This document shows, piece after piece, positions 45,263 through 55,052 of a DNA stretch of 64,000 bases. Below the pieces are notes generated by a model that worked only from the letters and a program-made list of their open reading frames with translations, did not search any database and was not told the origin of the DNA. Positions within the stretch are counted from its first letter, which is position 1; each line of letters starts with the position of its first letter. The position numbers were made by a program, and so were the translations under genes. Origin of the DNA: Favolaschia claudopus (lineage: Eukaryota; Basidiomycota; Agaricomycetes; Agaricales; Mycenaceae); assembly GCA_037176885.1 (NCBI GenBank), contig JAWWNJ010000008.1, positions 124,001 through 188,000 on the forward strand, read 5' to 3'.

Positions 45263-45389
45263 CCTAATTGGGTAGCCGAGGGTACATTGCATTAAGGTAC
45301 ACCTTGGCTGCCCACACCAAGTGTGCCTTTAATGCAATGTTCCCCCCTATTATGTGTGGGTACATCGCATTAAAGGTACAGTTACACCT
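45263..45389 (-). repeat. Right terminal inverted repeat of element B
   Basis: Complement of 15664-15790 at about 88% identity, no gaps. Ends directly before the CCCAGCGAC duplication. Confidence 0.92.
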
Positions 45390-45398
45390 CCCAGCGAC
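45390..45398. repeat. Right target-site duplication of element B
   Basis: CCCAGCGAC, identical to 15655-15663. Confidence 0.9.
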
Positions 45399-46969
45399 TG
45401 CACAAAACTCTGCCCCCGTATCGATATCCCCGCCACCACCGCCGGCAACGACTCCCGCGCCGCCGACAACGACTCCCGCGCCGCCGACAACGACCCCCGC
45501 GCCGGACAACTCAATACCCGCACTCACCGGATTCGCCACCCCATCAGACACGTTCACAGAAGCGGAGATTCGAGCACATTTGGGGCTGGATGGGCTTCCG
45601 GTGGATTTGCGTTTGGATGGACTCCCAGCAGATTTCGACGAATTTGACTTCCCTGAGCATCTTATGGCTGGTCTGGCTAAGGACCCGCTTGTCCTCGACG
45701 GAACGTCGTTCCCCACCGCGTTGCCCGCCACCAACTTGAATCAGTTTGCCATTCCCTTGAGCCCTGAGCTGCTGATGCAGCTGGAGGGCATGCCGTCCGA
45801 GGCGCGTGCATCGCGAAAGGAAGAACTCATGAAGATGGATGCCGAGACCTTGGGCCGCGAGAATAACGCTGCGCGTAATCGTTACATGCTGAATGGACTG
45901 GGGCTAGGCGACGCCGCGAAAGAGACGTTGTGGGGCGGGACAAAAGCACCTCCTCCACAAAAACGGAAAGCGGAAGGCAATGGAGGGGGAGGTGGAAAAA
46001 AGAAGCAGCGGAAGCGGAAAGACCCGGTGGTGGAAACGAGCGAGGAGGAAGACAACGAGGAAAGTCAGAGCGAGGAGGAAGAAAGCACGGGAACGAAGAC
46101 GAATCCGACAAAGGCGAAAACGCGAAGGGACGTGCCCGCAGCCGTGCGAGCATCAGAGGAGACAGAGCCAGAGATTCCGCCATGGGCGGAGACGGCACTG
46201 GAGTTCTTAACCCAGCCAGACCTTGGGGACGGATGGAAGGCGATGTTGTCGACGTGGTGGGCGCGAGAGACAAGGGCACGATTCGTGGGCACCGTGAGTA
46301 AAGAATCTTATCGTTGCCGGCAATGGTGACAGCTAAAATGGTGCCTCAGAAACAAGGACACCCCGCGAAGAGACGGCCGAAAGAAATAGGTGAATGGTCC
46401 AAAAGAGCTCGAAACTATACTCCCAAGATCGTCGATGCAGATGCATTTGGGCAAACGTTGTGGATATGGTGGATTGATATCAATCCATCTTGGCGGGGGA
46501 GCGAGCGTCCGCTGAGTCGCGTTGGGGATGTGGATGGTGGATGGGAATGTCTCGACCTGTATGGGGTGAATGGGTTCTTGAATGTACTGATGGGATTGAA
46601 ATGGTGGCGAAACGCGATGAGCGACGCGTCGCCAGATTGGGCAGAGGCTGTGGATGACGTAACGTGGGCGTTGTCATCAATGGAACGGTGAATCCACTTT
46701 GTCTCTTCATTCCTCCTTCCATTAACATCTCAACCAGCGCGGCATTGGGCAGTAATTCATCCTCGCCCCCCACCAGTCTACTACCACCTGGTATCCAACC
46801 CCCGGCCCGTACCAGCGGAAGCAAGCAGCCTAATCCGGAAATATCGAAGAATGGTGAATTCCAGCACGAGGGAGGCAAGGAGAGGAGCGTGGATGGATAT
46901 ACCTTATCACAGGAGGAGCTGGATGAGATGGAAGCAGACGCCGAGGCGGATTTGGATGGGAATGAATAG
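45390..46969 (+). pseudogene. X1 gene of element A, 3' part
   Basis: Second half of the gene interrupted by element B. From the break: ATAQNSAPVSISPPPPP, PTTTPAP repeats, FTEAEIRAHLGLDGLPVDLR, MPSEARASRKEELMKMDAET, ENNAARNRYMLNGLGLG, KKKQRKRKDPVVE (a likely nuclear signal) and an acidic stretch. WAETALEFLTQPDLGDGWKA ends at an intron (46296-46351). Then come KQGHPAKRRPKEIGEWSKR and the W-rich end TLWIWWIDINPSWRGSERPL, GVNGFLNVLMGLKWWRNAM, and a last exon SNSSSPPTSLLPPGIQ..ADLDGNE with stop near 46969. The upstream in-frame Met and residues before 45390 are read from the inverted repeat of B and do not belong to the gene. Confidence 0.85.
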
Positions 46970-47279
46970 TGCGGCGGGGCTAGTTGGTTTCCCATCAAAA
47001 GTGCTGGTAAACTGCCGATTCATGCTGTATACATTTAAAAAAGACGGAATATTGAAATACATAATGCCTCTATGCTATATCCCCCCAAAACCCCCGCAAA
47101 ACGCGCCAAAATGCATCCCAAAATGCATTTTTTTCCCCCGGCCAAACGGAAATTGATGATATTCTCACGCAGGTCAAATTTCAAGGTCCGACGGCGGTGA
47201 TCTAGAGCATCAGACATCAAAAACCGTGATGCCGAAGTCGCCGGGGGACACTGTATGTAAGCAGCTGATGGACTGGACA
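46970..47279. other. Right subterminal region of element A, no gene
   Basis: Contains CAAAATGCATCCCAAAATGCAT (47106-47128), a short direct repeat of AAAATGCAT. No coding sequence seen. Confidence 0.5.
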
Positions 47280-47353
47280 TTCCCCAGAAGATAACGCGTT
47301 GACCCTGTGGGATTACCCCAGGTTATATTGCATTATTATGAGTATATGAGCTG
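47280..47353 (-). repeat. Right terminal inverted repeat of element A
   Basis: Complement begins CAGCTCATATACTCATAA and contains TAATGCAATATAACCTGGGG. It pairs with 7155-7228. Confidence 0.88.
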
Positions 47354-47360
47354 TAGACTG
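47354..47360. repeat. Right target-site duplication of element A
   Basis: TAGACTG, identical to 7148-7154. Confidence 0.92.
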
Positions 47361-47602
47361 ACCCCCACGTCGTCCCATGGGACGACATACCCTTCAAGTC
47401 CAGCCTCCTCCAACTCGGCCCGCTGGATTCCTCTGCGTTCTTCAGAAGTGGCACATGTCATTTCCCTCGCAGACACCTTGCGTTCCCCGCACTCTACATC
47501 AAAGCCTATGAAGTGGCCAGGCAGGATGGTCGCCAAGATGTTGTTTGCCTTGTCGACGCTGTCGACTACTACTGGCGGCGTATTGAGAGGATACGAAGGC
47601 AA
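47354..47602 (-). pseudogene. 3'-5' exonuclease, 5' part, split by element A
   Basis: Minus-strand exons: NTPPVVVDSVDKANNILATI and LPGHFIGFDVECGERK (first Asp and Glu of the DEDD site), an intron, then RAELEEAGLEGYVVPWDDVGVSL up to the insertion. The next codons (IQIATAYD..) are at 7147 downward. The start codon is not clear: a TAG lies in frame just upstream of the codon at 47600-47602, so an upstream exon or a decayed start is likely. The paralogue at 50779 has the matching order IGFDSEF..VCTVQL. Confidence 0.85.
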
Positions 47603-48351
47603 CTAGAGGGAGAAGATTCGGCGTCTGGATACGATGGTCACAGTGAATCTACCTTGCGGGGATTTGGGTCCTTGCGCTCGCGGCCATGCTTGCGGTCCGA
47701 CATGGATATAGCAGTGGAAGTGGTTAAAAGGGAGGGGATGCGTGTTTGCGATTGTGACGACCAATTTGCTGCGGCCGTTATAGCTCAATTAGATTGAATT
47801 GTCGGACGAGCCGCAATGTCCGCGTCTCCAGCCAATCACAGTTAACTCCCGAAATGATTCAATGAGTTCCTTGAAAGCTTCCATCGATCACCGAATGAAA
47901 TGACAGGGCACAATAAGGTTTCGGGATCCAGCATTGCGCCGCCGCACCTACCATCCCTCTACCGCTGCTGATGCTCGCTGCTGCTGCCACAGTTTTGAAT
48001 CCTATAAGCACGTAATTATGGTCCGCGTCAAGCTGTACTCCAGTCTGTGTATAGAGGTCAGCACACAATTATCGTGTTTCGAGGGCAAGTATCTCCCATG
48101 AAGTCGATGCATTTCGGCCCAAGGTGACAAGCTGCCTTAGCGCACTTCACTCGCCCGAATTCCCGGCGTAAGAGAGGGAGTGGAGTATACCGATGGGCAC
48201 CGGACAAAGTGTAGCCAGTATTGTCAAATCTGCTGAGTTTGAATTGAGTCGATTGCATCGATAATAGAAGCACAGCTAACGAACTGGGTGATGACAAAAT
48301 AAAGCCCTCAGAAGCCCAAACAAATAAACAAGTTCCTCATCTTTTCCTACA
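47603..48351. other. No supported gene
   Basis: Spacer between the divergently oriented exonuclease 5' part and the F-box gene. Possibly includes an unseen upstream exon of the exonuclease. No family resemblance in the frames. Confidence 0.45.
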
Positions 48352-49557
48352 ATGCACCAGTCGCTACCCACCGAAATGGTCGAAGCCATCCTCCTCGAAG
48401 CCCTCGACCCCTCGAACCCAAACACGACTTGGGTGGATTTTGTCGACTTGAGGCGAACCTTATGTCTTGTGTGCAAGATATGGAAGACATTGGTCGAAGG
48501 GCACTCCACGCTGTGGTCCACAATCACGATTCAGCGTTTCTCCACGCCCGCCCTTCTAAGACGTTGCATGGACATTTATAAAGGGACCGACGCAGTATTG
48601 ACCATCGACGCTAGAGCTAGGAAAGATACCGTGAAAGACAAGAAACTGCAGAAAGTCGAAAACGTTCATATGGATCGCTTCCTGGCGATGATAGGCGCGG
48701 AGGTGATGCCTTCGGCTTGGAAAGTAGCGAGGGTGACCGTGAAATCCGGAGGAGAAACAGAGATCGAGCAGGTTACAAACCTGCTGGCGCAACACAGCTG
48801 GCCGAGCTTACAGGCACTGGCACTGCAGCCATCGAGCAACATGGGGGCGGCACCAAGAGTGTTCGATCTGCCGCAAACCCACCAGATAACTACTCTTCAC
48901 CTTGACACCGCTTCTCCGCGACACATTCCTCTCTCCGTATTTCCTTCCCTCCACGACCTCGCTCTGCGAAACAGTGATTGCGGGCACTGGAACGGATTCG
49001 AAACCATACTCCACCTTTTGACGCATATACGCCGCCTAACGCTAGACAAAATCAAGATCGCCGGATGGCACTCCGACAGAGTCGTCCAAATGCCGGACAC
49101 ACTTGATACTCTACGTTTCTCCTATGAGAGCGTGGAGGGAGCAGCGGTCCTTGCACGCCTTGAAATTGGTGGACTGGAGACACTGGAAATCCGCGCATAC
49201 GGAGGTCGCGACCTTCGAGACGCAGTCGCCAGCAATCCATCCATATTCGCTAGGAGCCGGAAGATAACCGTCGCTCAGCGGCATGACTCTGAGTTGGAGA
49301 CGCGGGAAGCGACGCTTGCAGTCCTGCACGCAATGCACGACGTCGTTCGACTCGACATGGCATGTTTCGGACCACCGGGCGTGGCGGCGTTGAAGGAATT
49401 CGTGAGTAAAGGCGGCCAGCTGGAGGACTTGGAGGAGGTCAAATGCGGGGGTGTATTTAACGAAGCAGACATGCAGTACATTGCGGGAGGGAAGTTCGGA
49501 CAGAAGTTCGTAATCATGCAGCACGGCGGGGTAGTACGCAGAGGCCACGCGAAGTAA
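48352..49557 (+). CDS. F-box protein
   Basis: Single exon, 401 residues. The N-terminal F-box-like motif is LPTEMVEAILLEALDPSNPN, then VDLRRTLCLVCKIWKTLVEG and HSTLWSTITI (residues 5-65), the form typical of the large basidiomycete F-box family. The rest has leucine-rich-repeat-like periodicity (LHLDTASPRHIPLSVFPSLH, LALRNSDCG, IRRLTLDKIKIAG, LDTLRFSYESVEG, LETLEIRAYGG) that would present a substrate. Expected role: the substrate-recognition subunit of an SCF ubiquitin ligase. The target is unknown. Intact and outside the mobile elements. The ATG at 48352 directly precedes the motif and is a natural start. Confidence 0.85.
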   Translation: MHQSLPTEMVEAILLEALDPSNPNTTWVDFVDLRRTLCLVCKIWKTLVEGHSTLWSTITIQRFSTPALLRRCMDIYKGTDAVLTIDARARKDTVKDKKLQKVENVHMDRFLAMIGAEVMPSAWKVARVTVKSGGETEIEQVTNLLAQHSWPSLQALALQPSSNMGAAPRVFDLPQTHQITTLHLDTASPRHIPLSVFPSLHDLALRNSDCGHWNGFETILHLLTHIRRLTLDKIKIAGWHSDRVVQMPDTLDTLRFSYESVEGAAVLARLEIGGLETLEIRAYGGRDLRDAVASNPSIFARSRKITVAQRHDSELETREATLAVLHAMHDVVRLDMACFGPPGVAALKEFVSKGGQLEDLEEVKCGGVFNEADMQYIAGGKFGQKFVIMQHGGVVRRGHAK

Positions 49558-50778
49558 CAAGAAAGTCTGTAGAGTCGTTCGAAGAAATGTTCAGATCAAC
49601 TAAATCAGCTGGCATTGAGACGGCCACAAAGGCAGTGTATTGTGTAAACCGGCACGAAATGGAAAGAGACCGGCAATCATGGCCGTCACCTTCAGATCAA
49701 TCAAATCAGCTCGCATCGAGACGGCCGTCAAATCAGTAGTTGGTCATCAGGATATTAATCAATCGGATCAGCTCGAAACAGAATTAGAGAGGCCACCAAG
49801 GTCTACAGATTTCGAAGAAGTGTACACTTTGGGCCTCAATAGCGACATAGAGGAAAATGACTACCAGGGAAGAACTGTAGGGCGTTTGAGAGGAAATCGA
49901 TGTCAGAAAAAACGTGCCAGCAGTGCCAATAGAGTTCGAGACGTCCGGCAATTACTTACAGGCCGACAGCCTGCGACCCACACTGTCGAGAAGAAAACGC
50001 ATCGTGAGCTCCGTCTGTATGCTGGGGAGCTGGATGCTGGCCACGTAGCTTCAAAACCACTTTTCAAGTTACAATTATTCACAGCGTGCAATGCTCTTAT
50101 CAAAGAAAGACAAGTTCGGCGAAATGCGGTTGAAATGCGGACTCAATGAATCAAGCCCAATCGGGAAGTCTACAAACCGTCTTTCTGGTCGTCAATCAAA
50201 TTGTACCCTGCAAGGCGCAGAGCTCATCTTGGTTATCGGGACCGCAACCTGCTCAATTATGGTTGAATTATGGCGCTCGTGTTCTGCTTCGATGCTCATT
50301 CTTTATTGACGCTACGGCACGACTCGGAGACAAGCAAAAATTCTAGGGTCGCAGAGTAAGTTCGTGCGCTCAAGAAAAAGCACTATATGAGATGGCTCTT
50401 GGTTAGTTACTCGCAATTCGTGCTGGCATCCTCTCGTTGGCTCGCTCTGCTGGAAAACAAGTGATACACCGCTCGCATTTCAGATATCGACATATACCGA
50501 AGACAACAATGACTCGCTGAAGTGACTTCCTATTGGACGCCTATAACCGCAGGGCGGTCTTCTTTGCCGAGGCGACTGGATATGAATCGAGGTGGCTTCT
50601 ACTGGATCTCCGCTGGATCTCATTCAATCGTGTTTTAAATTTATCCCTAGCAAAAACAAGAGAACACCTCAAATCAAGAGAAGACATAGTGAGGTCAAAT
50701 CCCATATAACTTTTGCAGTTGCAGTTCTCACCACGCTACCACTCTCTTCCATAACTTTCATCCAGCGTCGAAAGAACG
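49558..50778. other. No firmly supported gene
   Basis: A plus-strand frame of 169 residues (49640-50149) has no resemblance I recognise. Two partial copies of AGATCAA(C/T)(T/C)AAATCAGCT..GCAT(T/C)GAGACGGCC (about 49590 and 49694) form a short direct repeat. Otherwise nothing. Confidence 0.4.
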
Positions 50779-51803
50779 ATGAACACACAACCCCAGCGCT
50801 TCGCCCCGGACGACGCAGCAACGAAAATTAAGCTGGGCAATCCGAAGTCCGAAAGCGTGAGCGTGAAGCGCTGGCAGCACACAAATAGTCGCTGAAGTCT
50901 CCCAGCTCAAAGCATACGAACAGCAACAGACTATAATCCTGATTGGCGACGTCGACGAGGCCAACAATCACCTCCGTTCCATTGGCTCAAACTCAGTCAT
51001 CGGCTTCGACAGTGAATTCAAAGTACGCCGAAATATTTGTGAGGTCACAGACACGAACTAACCTTCGATGTAGCAGTCCGTCAAGGACAAGCGCGGCAAG
51101 GTTTGTACCGTGCAATTAACGACCCACGACAACACTTATGTGGTGGATATGACTCGATTCGACGGTGCGAGTAGACAACGGGCCTAGACTTAGCTGACGA
51201 TGCCATAGGTTGCCCCGCCGAGCTGCGCAGAATTCTGGAGGACCCTACAATCGTAAAAGCTGGCACGGGTCTCCATTGTGACGGAAAAATTATCTCCAAA
51301 TGTTTTTCAATCGACGTCAAGAATTGCCAAGATCTGGGCTGCATGATTCGGATAGCGTTCCCAATACACTACCAAGACACGACATCCCCGCTGTCTTTGC
51401 AGCAAATGGTCGCGGATGTCCTACATCGCGACCTCAAAAAAGACAATCGCATGGCGGATTGGGAGCTTGGTTTGAGGGACGATAGGGAAGGACGACCGTT
51501 GGACAGTATGCTGCTGTGTAAGCTCTCACAAAAGCGGCACGTAGCGCATGCTCATTGGGACTGCAAACAGATGCCGCACTCGACGCGCAAGCCGGATTGG
51601 AATTACACTATCAGCTCGTCGCAGCCATAGCAATGACAGCCCAACAGAGGAAAGTCGACATCCCCATTGACTGGTACACCTATGATTGTTACAAAGGAAA
51701 AGCAGCGAGGATGGAAACCGACATTCACAACAAGATAGTAGTCTGGTCATGGGCACTGTGCCCATGGTATGTAGGCGGCAAATTCAGTAACTTTTGGAAA
51801 TAG
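50779..51803 (+). CDS. 3'-5' exonuclease (DEDDy), intact paralogue
   Basis: Exons from MNTQPQRFAPDDAATKIK (50779). QLKAYEQQQTIILIGDVDEA and SNSVIGFDSEFK (Asp and Glu of motif I), intron 51020-51073, KRGKVCTVQLTTHDNTYVVD, intron about 51168-51208, GCPAELRRILEDPTIVKAG, TGLHCDGKIISKCFSIDVKN (motif II Asp), PLSLQQMVADVLHRDLKKDN, SMLL then an intron (51512-51570) to YAALDAQAGLELHYQL (motif III Tyr and Asp). C-terminal family tail: PIDWYTYDCYKGKAARMETD and LCPWYVGGKFSNFWK, stop 51801-51803. All four acidic residues and the Tyr are present. WRN/RNase D-like 3'-5' exonucleases trim nucleic acid 3' ends; the substrate of this fungal branch is not known to me. About 3.2 kb from the fragment of its split paralogue. 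Confidence 0.85.
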
Positions 51804-52051
51804 CTACATCGTAAAAGCTGTCGACGGGGAAATAACAGTAACCGAAAACACTCCTTCGTTGGGCAATACATAGTACAATCATCGATATGACATTCAACAT
51901 AAGACTTGAAGCTTTCACAGGTAGTCGACGATTCGACTGTCAGATTCCTTGTATGGCCTGCGCACTAAATATCATAAACTCTTCCATCCAAGCAGTCATA
52001 CTCTGCAGGAATGGCATGAATTGGAATCGGCCATCAGATTCGCCCGTAAAC

Positions 52052-52900
52052 TTACATGATTCGCTCCCTCAAAACCATCTTGACGTTCCAGGACAACGTT
52101 GGCCTGGATATGTTGCCCGGCCCAGAAGGCCCAAAGATCTCCTTCCCAAAGGGCCATCTTTTCATAATCAACGGTGATCTATCCAGCGAAAAAGTGATTG
52201 CTATGCGCATAACAAAAATTCCTATCATACTACTTGCCTGAATGGTACGCCTTCCGTCAACGACAGGACCAAAAAAACTGTACCCGGAGCACGGGGGGGT
52301 GGCGCAGGCCTGGAGGAAGGAAAAGACGGAGAAGAGGAAAAAATTAATGCCAGGCATTGACAGTAGATTGAGTGAATTCCATTACGTTGTCGCGTGTGCT
52401 ACAATCACAGAAAGATGCGGCTTCCAAAGCGGAAAGCTGTTTGTCAAAGAGCTGTTGTCCAGCTGGGCCAGACGTGGTTGGACACTTGAGGGTGATGATC
52501 CAACAATTTAAATTGTCCTAGAATTGGTTCAAGGCTAACGTCGACAAAAAGACATTGCCAAAACAAGGAATAGGCATACCCGACGAGCAAGAGTGGTAAC
52601 ACGATGGTCGAATATGGCTGCCACCGCGTGTACTTCACCGACGAGCCATCCAAGATACTTTTCAGGCTGTCGTTTCACGACAGCCGCCAAACTACGACGA
52701 AGCGGAGGAGGACTCTGAGTCGTCTTATACGAGAAACAATGAATGGGTCCATGCACCCTGCTGGAAATCGTACGATCCCTGGTTAAGATGTAGTCGACAT
52801 CCTTGCGATCCAGAGCCAAAAGACGGACATTCTCCGAATGGAAGGGAGCACCCGTAGTCAAGCATGCCAGGACACGCCTCAAATCAACGCCATCCATAAG
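52052..52900 (-). CDS. P1, tandem paralogue of an unrecognised family
   Basis: Minus strand. LMDGVDLRRVLACLTTGAPF and SENVRLLALDRKDVDYILTR are followed by DRTISSRVHGPIHCFSYKTT, then VVKRQPEKYLGWLVGEVHAV and AAIFDH. The segment V-D-(Y/F)-I-x-(T/S)-R-D-R-T-I is shared with P2 (GVDFVISRDRTI) and P3 (GVHYIVTRDKTM). Later exons to about 52052 (GIFVMRIAITFSLDRSPL) are tentative. P1 to P4 lie in a row on the same strand. Function unknown. Exon structure is unsure and the copy may be decayed. Confidence 0.45.
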
Positions 52901-52946
52901 ATTATGCGAGGTAAGATGGAAGCAGGTGAGAGTGAAACAAGTATTG

Positions 52947-52950
<4 letters not shown>

Positions 52951-52978
<28 letters not shown>
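52951..52978 (+). repeat. GA microsatellite
   Basis: GAGAGA run of about 26-28 bases. Just upstream of P1 on its strand it reads as a CT run. Confidence 0.95.
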
Positions 52979-53439
52979 TGAAAAATGGGAAAGAGAATAC
53001 GAGAGCAGGACGAGGAAAATGACGACAGTGGATCGCAGAAGCACATCAATTTGTACTCAGACCAATGCCCGATGCAATGATGCCAAACACCGCTTAATAG
53101 AGATCGTCATCTGTCGACTCATGCGACGCCCCAATCCCGGAATACTACGCAGCATCCTATCAAGCAACGGAACGATCTCGAACTTGAAAGACAATGCACA
53201 AAAGAAGAAGACAAAGAAAAACAACATAAGGAGAGATCATGAGAGGACACACAATCGAGAATGCGAGATCCACGCGGTTAATCTAGGACTCGCCAACGAA
53301 GCCCTCAGCGTCCTACGTCAGCATCTGCCAGCGCATGCCATTCGAGAAACCATAGAGAAAAAAACTGAGAATTTCCAATCAGAAAAACACAAACGAGAAG
53401 ATAACGAAAATCTGAAGACATACCTTGTTCGGCTGAGAG

Positions 53440-54126
53440 TCTGCTAAAATCTGTTCATCCTTGCATAGGTTAACTGTAGCCTGGAAAATTTGACCGTCAC
53501 CGAAAGCGATGTGATTGCGTAGCTCTCGACAAGGAATAGCAGCCTTCTCGTTATCAACGACGGTGATAGCAACAAATAGAGAAGCACTCACTAGAATCTC
53601 TATCAGGAGCTCGCCCTCTTTATCATCCACAGTCCAATTTTGACACACGGCGCCGGACTGGAAGCATACCACTCAGCATTTATTACCGCATCAGTCTCGT
53701 CGTTCACGAACCAGCTCGTTCAAATCTGCCGCGACGATGTCTTGTAGATTCTTGGTCTGCATTTTGAAATACTTCACAGTAGCGGCATCGGCGTTAGTAG
53801 GGCATTTGACTAAGAATTGGACACATTCTCCACCCTTTCCCTATAACGAAAAAAAATGATATAATGAGCACCGACTCGGACAAGAAAGCTCACCTCCATA
53901 TTCAAGGGATTTTTTAAATAGACGTGTCGGTGATCGACAACTTCCCCAATGAGGGTTCCTTCGTACATTGGAATCTGTGAGCGATACACAGGGGACACCA
54001 TATGACGAAAGAAGGAGTCTAACGCGCGCGACTTGTAGGTGAAACGATCGAGAGTCTGTACCACAGAGTCGGTGTCGATGGGAGTTCGAATAGTGCGGTC
54101 CCGAGAAATAACAAAGTCGACGCCGT
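53440..54126 (-). pseudogene. P2 gene, downstream part, split by an LTR retrotransposon
   Basis: From the break on the minus strand: GVDFVISRDRTIRTPIDTDS, VQTLDRFTYKSRALDSFFRH, MVSPVYRSQIPMYEGTLIGE, VVDHRHVYLKNPLNME. Further exons carry KCPTNADAATVKYFKMQTKN and LQDIVAADL (about 53720-53800), FQSGAVCQNWTVDDKEGELL and IFQATVNLCKDEQ (about 53450-53670). The order (RDRTI block, GTLIGEVV..(L)KNP, CP..AD-ATV..F..Q..L..I, VNLCKDE) is the same as in P3. The upstream part is 58725-58820. Confidence 0.75.
54122..54126. repeat. Left target-site duplication of the LTR element (GCCGT)
   Basis: Matches 58725-58729 exactly. Merging the copies restores the P2 frame (L-D-E-Y-G-V-D-F). Confidence 0.92.
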
Positions 54127-55052
54127 TGTAAGGGCAACAGCTGCCAGGGCCTGAGGCCCGAGGTACTCAAGAATCCAACAAGCACTGGGCAGAGGGAGAA
54201 TCCTTAGAAGACTAGCTACAACAAGAGGAAGAGTGTCTACTCACCTGGGCAGAGGGAGAATCCTTAGAGAACAGAGTAAGGAGTCTCCATGCCCAGGCGT
54301 CACAGTAAAAGGGCACGTGACGCGTGACTTCTCACGGGGCGTGGGAACTATGTAGTAGCACAGCATCTATGATGTGATATCAATGATCAGATGATCCAAC
54401 AGTAGCAGGGAGCCAGGGATATGCCCAGAAGGGGGAGGATCACAATACTGGTCCAGAGACCGTAGACCGACGAAGGCCCGGAGGTACCCTGTGGTCCGGG
54501 GAGCGTGGGAAACCGGAGCCGGAGTCCGGAGGGCCGGAGCTCGGGGCCCGGAGGGTCGGAGGACCGGAGGAATAGAGCCCAGGGAACCCGGGAAGGACGC
54601 TAGAGCCAGGGCGAGACAGCGGAGCATCGAAGCTTGGGCGACGGAACCGCTGGGGCTTGGCCCAGGTCCGGGGGAGCGTGGGAAGCCGGGCCGGGGTCCG
54701 GGGGACCGGGGCCGGGCCGGAGGTCCGGACGACCAGAGCTCGGGGTACCAGAGCTCTCGGAGGGCTAGAAGTCTGACCGGAAGACCAGTAGGGAACCAGG
54801 TTGCGCTGAGCACTAGCTGTAGGAGCGCAGGGTCGACAGGAGTCTGTTGAGGAGGGGAACGGGGGCATACTGTACATAAGGACAGCATGTGGCATGGGCC
54901 TCTACGGCAGTAGGCCATGCACAGGGAACGGGGGGTCGGAAGGAGGAAGATGTGACGAAGGGGGAAGTCTGGAGGGAGTAGCGTTCCCAAGAAGGCTGGA
55001 GTGATGCAAGGAATAGCGGAGCGGGTCGGGGAAGCGGGGGATTCCCCTGACA
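54127..55052 (+). repeat. 5' LTR
   Basis: 926 bp. It differs from the 3' LTR at two positions that I can find (near 54172 and 54999). It includes many CGGAGG/CCGGGG words, and an internal direct repeat CTGGGCAGAGGGAGAATCCT at about 54186 and 54246. Confidence 0.95.

Larger units (their letters stand above)
15664..45389. mobile_element. Element B: middle KDZ transposon, 29.7-kb span
   Basis: Inserted in the X1 coding sequence of element A. Both ends have 127-bp terminal inverted repeats of equal length (about 88% identical by eye; the inner 77 bp differ at one position). They are flanked by the 9-bp duplication CCCAGCGAC, and excision restores the X1 frame. DNA belonging to B is 15664-16464 plus 33372-45389 (about 12.8 kb); the rest is element C. 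Gene order of B: KDZ (-; split by C), solo X N-terminal protein (+), H3 (-), R2 (+), V4 (+), X3 (+). Its transposase is broken, so B could move only with a transposase from elsewhere. Confidence 0.93.
7155..47353. mobile_element. Element A: outermost KDZ transposon, 40.2-kb span
   Basis: Boundaries rest on three observations. First, terminal inverted repeats start exactly at both ends (30 of 38 positions identical without gaps, ending in ATAACCTGGGG). Second, there is a 7-bp direct duplication TAGACTG outside the ends. Third, the interrupted exonuclease is restored in frame when A is removed. DNA belonging to A is 7155-15663 plus 45399-47353 (about 10.5 kb); the remainder is element B. Gene order of A: KDZ transposase (-), basic protein R1 (-), viroplasmin-like V1 (+), hypothetical H1 (-), X1 (+). 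KDZ/Zisupton elements are known to make roughly 8-bp duplications, so 7 bp may be 8 with one mutated position. A is the oldest insertion because B and C lie inside it. Confidence 0.93.

Noticed and set aside
45268..45389. Met at 45268 as start of a gene running to 46329
   Set aside because: The first 40 codons are read from the inverted repeat of element B; the real coding sequence is the 3' half of X1.
7155..47353. Starship-type giant element
   Set aside because: I see no DUF3435 tyrosine recombinase. Terminal inverted repeats with short duplications and KDZ genes fit KDZ transposons instead.
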